Assembly (NCBI GenBank): GCA_003022655.1
Contig: PXSX01000278.1
Coordinates: 1-7,451, forward strand
Length of the DNA stretch: 7,451 nt
Origin: Bacteroidetes bacterium QH_1_64_81
GTDB lineage: Bacteria; Bacteroidota; Rhodothermia; Rhodothermales; Salinibacteraceae
Direction of reading: 5' to 3'
Part shown: positions 5,438 through 7,451 of the stretch, in pieces
Layout: the number at the start of each line of letters is the position of its first letter
Numbering within the stretch: position 1 is the first letter of the stretch
Position numbers and translations under genes: made by a program
The notes under the pieces: model-generated
Told to the model about the DNA's origin: nothing
What the model saw: the letters and a program-made list of their open reading frames with translations, nothing else
Databases searched by the model: none

Positions 5438-6241
5438 GTGCCGCATCGTCTCCGCAACATCCTGTTCCTGTTCGCTGCCCTCGGGCTCCTCGCGGCGGCC
5501 TCCGCGCCGCCGGCCGGGGCGCAGCGCTACGACTTTCCGCCGCGGCCCGACGGCCCGGTGCTCGATCAGGGCAACCTGCTCGCCAGCGGAGAGGAGCGCG
5601 CGCTGGCCCGCAAGCTGACGGCGTACGAGGACACCTCGTCGACCGCCATCGTGGTGGTTACGCTGACCTCCCTCGACGGCGCGCCCGTCGACGACTACGC
5701 CATCTCGCTGGGCCGCGAGTGGGGCGTGGGGCAGGAGGACAAGGACAATGGCGTGGTCGTTCTGATCTCGAAGAACGACCGCGAGATGTTCATCGCCACG
5801 GGCTACGGCGTGGAGGGGGCCCTTCCCGACGCCGTCGCCAATCGGATCGTGGAGCGGGTCATGACGCCGGCCTTCCGGACCGGAGACTTCTACGCGGGCA
5901 TCGACCGCGGCACCGACGCCATCATTCAGGCCACCGCGGGCGAGTACACGGCGGAGCAGGAAGTGACGTCTTCCAACGACGACGGCATCTCGACGACGCT
6001 CATCTACCTCTTCCTGATCTTCGCCTACTTCGTCGGAAGCTCGTTCTGGCGGCGGGGCGGAGGCAAAAAGAAGGGCGCCAAGAACTCGAAGCGCCGCCAT
6101 GACGCCGACCTGCCGATCTTTATCTGGGGCGGGGGCGGTTCAGCCGGAGGCGGATTTGGCGGCGGTGGGATGGGGGGTGGAGGATTTGGTGGCTTCGGCG
6201 GGGGCAGCTTCGGCGGGGGCGGCGCTGGCGGGTCGTGGTAA
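5438..6241 (+). CDS. TPM domain protein (YgcG family), membrane-anchored with glycine-rich tail
   Basis: This 267-residue protein has a signal peptide (1-29, hydrophobic core 8-22, likely cleavage after AGA or AQ), a TPM domain (about 39-167), a transmembrane helix (about 187-201), a basic cytoplasmic stretch RRGGGKKKGAKNSKRR (205-220) and a glycine-rich tail ending GGSW. The TPM domain carries VLDQGNLLASGEE (41-53), STAIVVVTLTSLDG (68-81), YAISLGREWGVGQEDKDNGVV (87-107) and GYGVEGALPDA (122-132), all typical of the YgcG/TPM group. TPM proteins include the thylakoid acid phosphatase TLP18.3/Psb32 and many bacterial proteins of unclear role, often beside lemA. The start is a GTG with no obvious ribosome binding site. 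It was probably once close to lemA; the TA pair and TnpB element now separate them, so it may have lost that transcriptional link. Confidence 0.92.
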   Translation: MPHRLRNILFLFAALGLLAAASAPPAGAQRYDFPPRPDGPVLDQGNLLASGEERALARKLTAYEDTSSTAIVVVTLTSLDGAPVDDYAISLGREWGVGQEDKDNGVVVLISKNDREMFIATGYGVEGALPDAVANRIVERVMTPAFRTGDFYAGIDRGTDAIIQATAGEYTAEQEVTSSNDDGISTTLIYLFLIFAYFVGSSFWRRGGGKKKGAKNSKRRHDADLPIFIWGGGGSAGGGFGGGGMGGGGFGGFGGGSFGGGGAGGSW

Positions 6242-6243
6242 TT

Positions 6244-6325
6244 CGTGATGCGTGAAGAGTGATGCGTGAGGGAGGACTCAGACCGCTTTCCATCACGCAT
6301 CACGTTTTCACGTTTCACGCTTCCG
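6244..6325. repeat. Inverted-repeat block with GTGATGCGTGA units
   Basis: Immediately after the TPM stop, GTGATGCGTGA occurs twice in direct orientation (6245-6255 and 6259-6269, period 14). Its exact inverse TCACGCATCAC is at 6293-6303. The first copy pairs over 12 bases (6244-6255 with 6293-6304), giving a strong stem with a 37-base loop, or a shorter loop if the second copy pairs. Degenerate inverse units (TTTCACG) continue to 6319, and the block ends CACGCTTCCG (6316-6325), identical to 1642-1651. It may fold in the transcript and act as a 3' stabiliser or weak terminator. No T-tract follows the exact stem beyond TTTT at 6305-6308. Confidence 0.65.
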
Positions 6326-6392
6326 TTCCCGCCAGCACAGACGGCGGGAGCTCCACCCGGTTCCACTCTACTGAATCGTTCCCGGCCTCAAC

Positions 6393-6722
6393 ATGCCTGC
6401 CGACCGACTGGAGCAGTTGAAATCCTTCTACGAGGAGGACCCGGAGGATCCGTTTACGCGCTACGCCCTCGCACAGGAGCACCTGAAGCACGACCACACG
6501 GACCGGGCGCTCGGGCTGTTCGAGAAGCTGGTGGAGACAGATCCCGACTATGTGGGCACCTACTATCACCTGGGGAAACTCTACGAGCGACTCGACCGCA
6601 CGGACGATGCCCTCGACACGTACGAGCGGGGCATTGAGGTGGCCCGCGAGCAGCGCGAACAGAAGGCGCTCTCGGAACTTCAGGACGCAAAGCTGAAGGC
6701 CGAAGGCGTCGGATTCGAGTAA
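6393..6722 (+). CDS. Small tetratricopeptide repeat (TPR) protein
   Basis: This 109-residue acidic protein consists almost wholly of two TPR units. The first is about PFTRYALAQEHLKHDHTDRA and the following helix LGLFEKLVETDPD (residues 19-51). The second is YVGTYYHLGKLYERLDRTDD then ALDTYERGIEVARE (52-86). The canonical small and aromatic positions (Ala, Leu, Tyr, Ala, Pro) are kept. A charged capping helix (REQKALSELQDAKLK) closes the superhelix. There is no signal peptide, so it should be cytosolic, presumably a protein-protein interaction module whose partner is unknown. The stop at 6722 lies 16 bases before the LysM gene, so the two are likely cotranscribed. No Shine-Dalgarno site precedes the ATG. 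Confidence 0.88.
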   Translation: MPADRLEQLKSFYEEDPEDPFTRYALAQEHLKHDHTDRALGLFEKLVETDPDYVGTYYHLGKLYERLDRTDDALDTYERGIEVAREQREQKALSELQDAKLKAEGVGFE

Positions 6723-6738
6723 TGGTTTCGACCTCGCG

Positions 6739-7451
6739 ATGCGCACCGTCGTTCTCTTGTTCGGCATCCTGGTGACGGTGGCGGGGCTTCCAGCGGGGAG
6801 CCTCGCTCAGGCCCCCGACTCCACCTACACGGTGCAGTCCGGCGATACGCTTTACAACATCGCCCAGCGATTCGGCGTCTCGGTGCAGGCGCTGCAGCGG
6901 TGGAACGACCTGGAGGACACGGCGCTCCAGGTGGGGCAGACGCTCCGGGTGCGCCCGCCGCCGGACGAGTCTCAGACGGTCACGAAAGACGAAGCTGCTG
7001 CAGACACATCCACCGCGGCGGATACAGCCACGGCGGCAGATCCCACAACGGTCGATGCCGCCACCACAGACTCCTCTACTGTGGCGGATACGACCGAAGC
7101 GCCTTCGCCCCCCACCGGCTCTCCACCGCTGTACGGCCGCCACACGGTCGAGGCGGGCGACTCGTTCGTGAACCTTGCCCTCCGCCTCGGCACCGTGGCC
7201 GACACGCTCTACGCCCTGAACGACAGCACCACTGCGGCCCTTTCGCGGGGACAGCCCCTCCGACTGCCGAAACGCTTCGCCCCTCCAAGCCACACTGTGC
7301 AGCCCGAGGAAACCCTCTACAGCATCGCCGGGCAGTATGGCGTGAGCGTGCGGGCCTTCCGCGCCGCCAACGACCTCGACACCACGTCGATCCAGCCGGG
7401 TCGACGCCTCCGGCTGCCAGGGCGCGAGGCGCCCGACGTGCCGCCGCCTGG
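6739..7451 (+). CDS. Secreted LysM-repeat protein (3' end outside window)
   Basis: The frame from ATG 6739 stays open to the window edge (237 codons plus two bases). It begins with a signal peptide (MRTVVLLFGILVTVAGLPAG, likely cleaved near the SLAQA at 21-25). Three LysM domains follow: 30-72 (YTVQSGDTLYNIAQRFGVS), a divergent one at about 135-177 (HTVEAGDSFVNLALRLG) and 185-227 (HTVQPEETLYSIAGQYGVS). LysM domains bind N-acetylglucosamine-containing glycans, usually peptidoglycan. The linker at 75-130 is rich in Ala, Asp and Thr with near-repetitive TAADTATAADPTT, probably disordered and secreted-type. The part beyond the edge may hold a peptidase or amidase domain, or more LysM repeats; the sequence does not show which. 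It is probably a cell-wall enzyme or wall-associated protein in the periplasm or at the surface. Confidence 0.9.
   Translation, partial: MRTVVLLFGILVTVAGLPAGSLAQAPDSTYTVQSGDTLYNIAQRFGVSVQALQRWNDLEDTALQVGQTLRVRPPPDESQTVTKDEAAADTSTAADTATAADPTTVDAATTDSSTVADTTEAPSPPTGSPPLYGRHTVEAGDSFVNLALRLGTVADTLYALNDSTTAALSRGQPLRLPKRFAPPSHTVQPEETLYSIAGQYGVSVRAFRAANDLDTTSIQPGRRLRLPGREAPDVPPP

Noticed and set aside
1..7451. CRISPR array, tRNA or rRNA genes
   Set aside because: No regularly spaced identical repeats of CRISPR size and no cloverleaf or rRNA core sequence was recognised on either strand.

Overview
The window is high-GC bacterial DNA with compact, mostly same-strand genes, few Shine-Dalgarno sites and several Asp/Glu-rich proteins. 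This fits a halophilic or marine member of the Rhodothermota/Bacteroidota such as a Salinibacter relative. That assignment is inference; no rRNA or other marker is present.

Layout, left to right. Positions 1-1530 hold the C-terminal part of phosphoenolpyruvate carboxylase, cut by the window edge. A low-complexity purine/pyrimidine repeat block (about 1534-1652) separates it from a small protein (1727-2230) that looks like an AAA+ ATPase domain stripped of its catalytic residues. A hairpin-rich gap follows, then a lemA gene (2470-3084). Next come a predicted toxin-antitoxin pair, DUF4258 and a YgiT/MqsA-type zinc-finger protein (3203-3816), and an IS200/IS605-family element carrying only tnpB on the minus strand (about 3813-5380). 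After the element lie a TPM-domain (YgcG-like) membrane protein (5438-6241), an inverted-repeat block (6244-6325), a small TPR protein (6393-6722) and a secreted LysM-repeat protein that runs off the right edge (6739 onward).

lemA and TPM-domain genes are commonly neighbours. Here they look pried apart by about 2.3 kb of accessory DNA: the TA module and the TnpB element. The element's right end falls on the stop codon of the zinc-finger gene. The predicted TnpB guide segment would therefore be read from the end of that antitoxin gene.

The most interesting signal is in TnpB. The usual RuvC-II glutamate is glycine, while a glutamate 47 residues downstream sits just before the zinc finger. This is the arrangement reported for Fanzor proteins and a subset of TnpBs with a rearranged catalytic site. 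Second are the pseudo-AAA protein and an interspersed repeat family (core GTGATGCGTGA) placed directly after the stop codons of lemA and the TPM gene.
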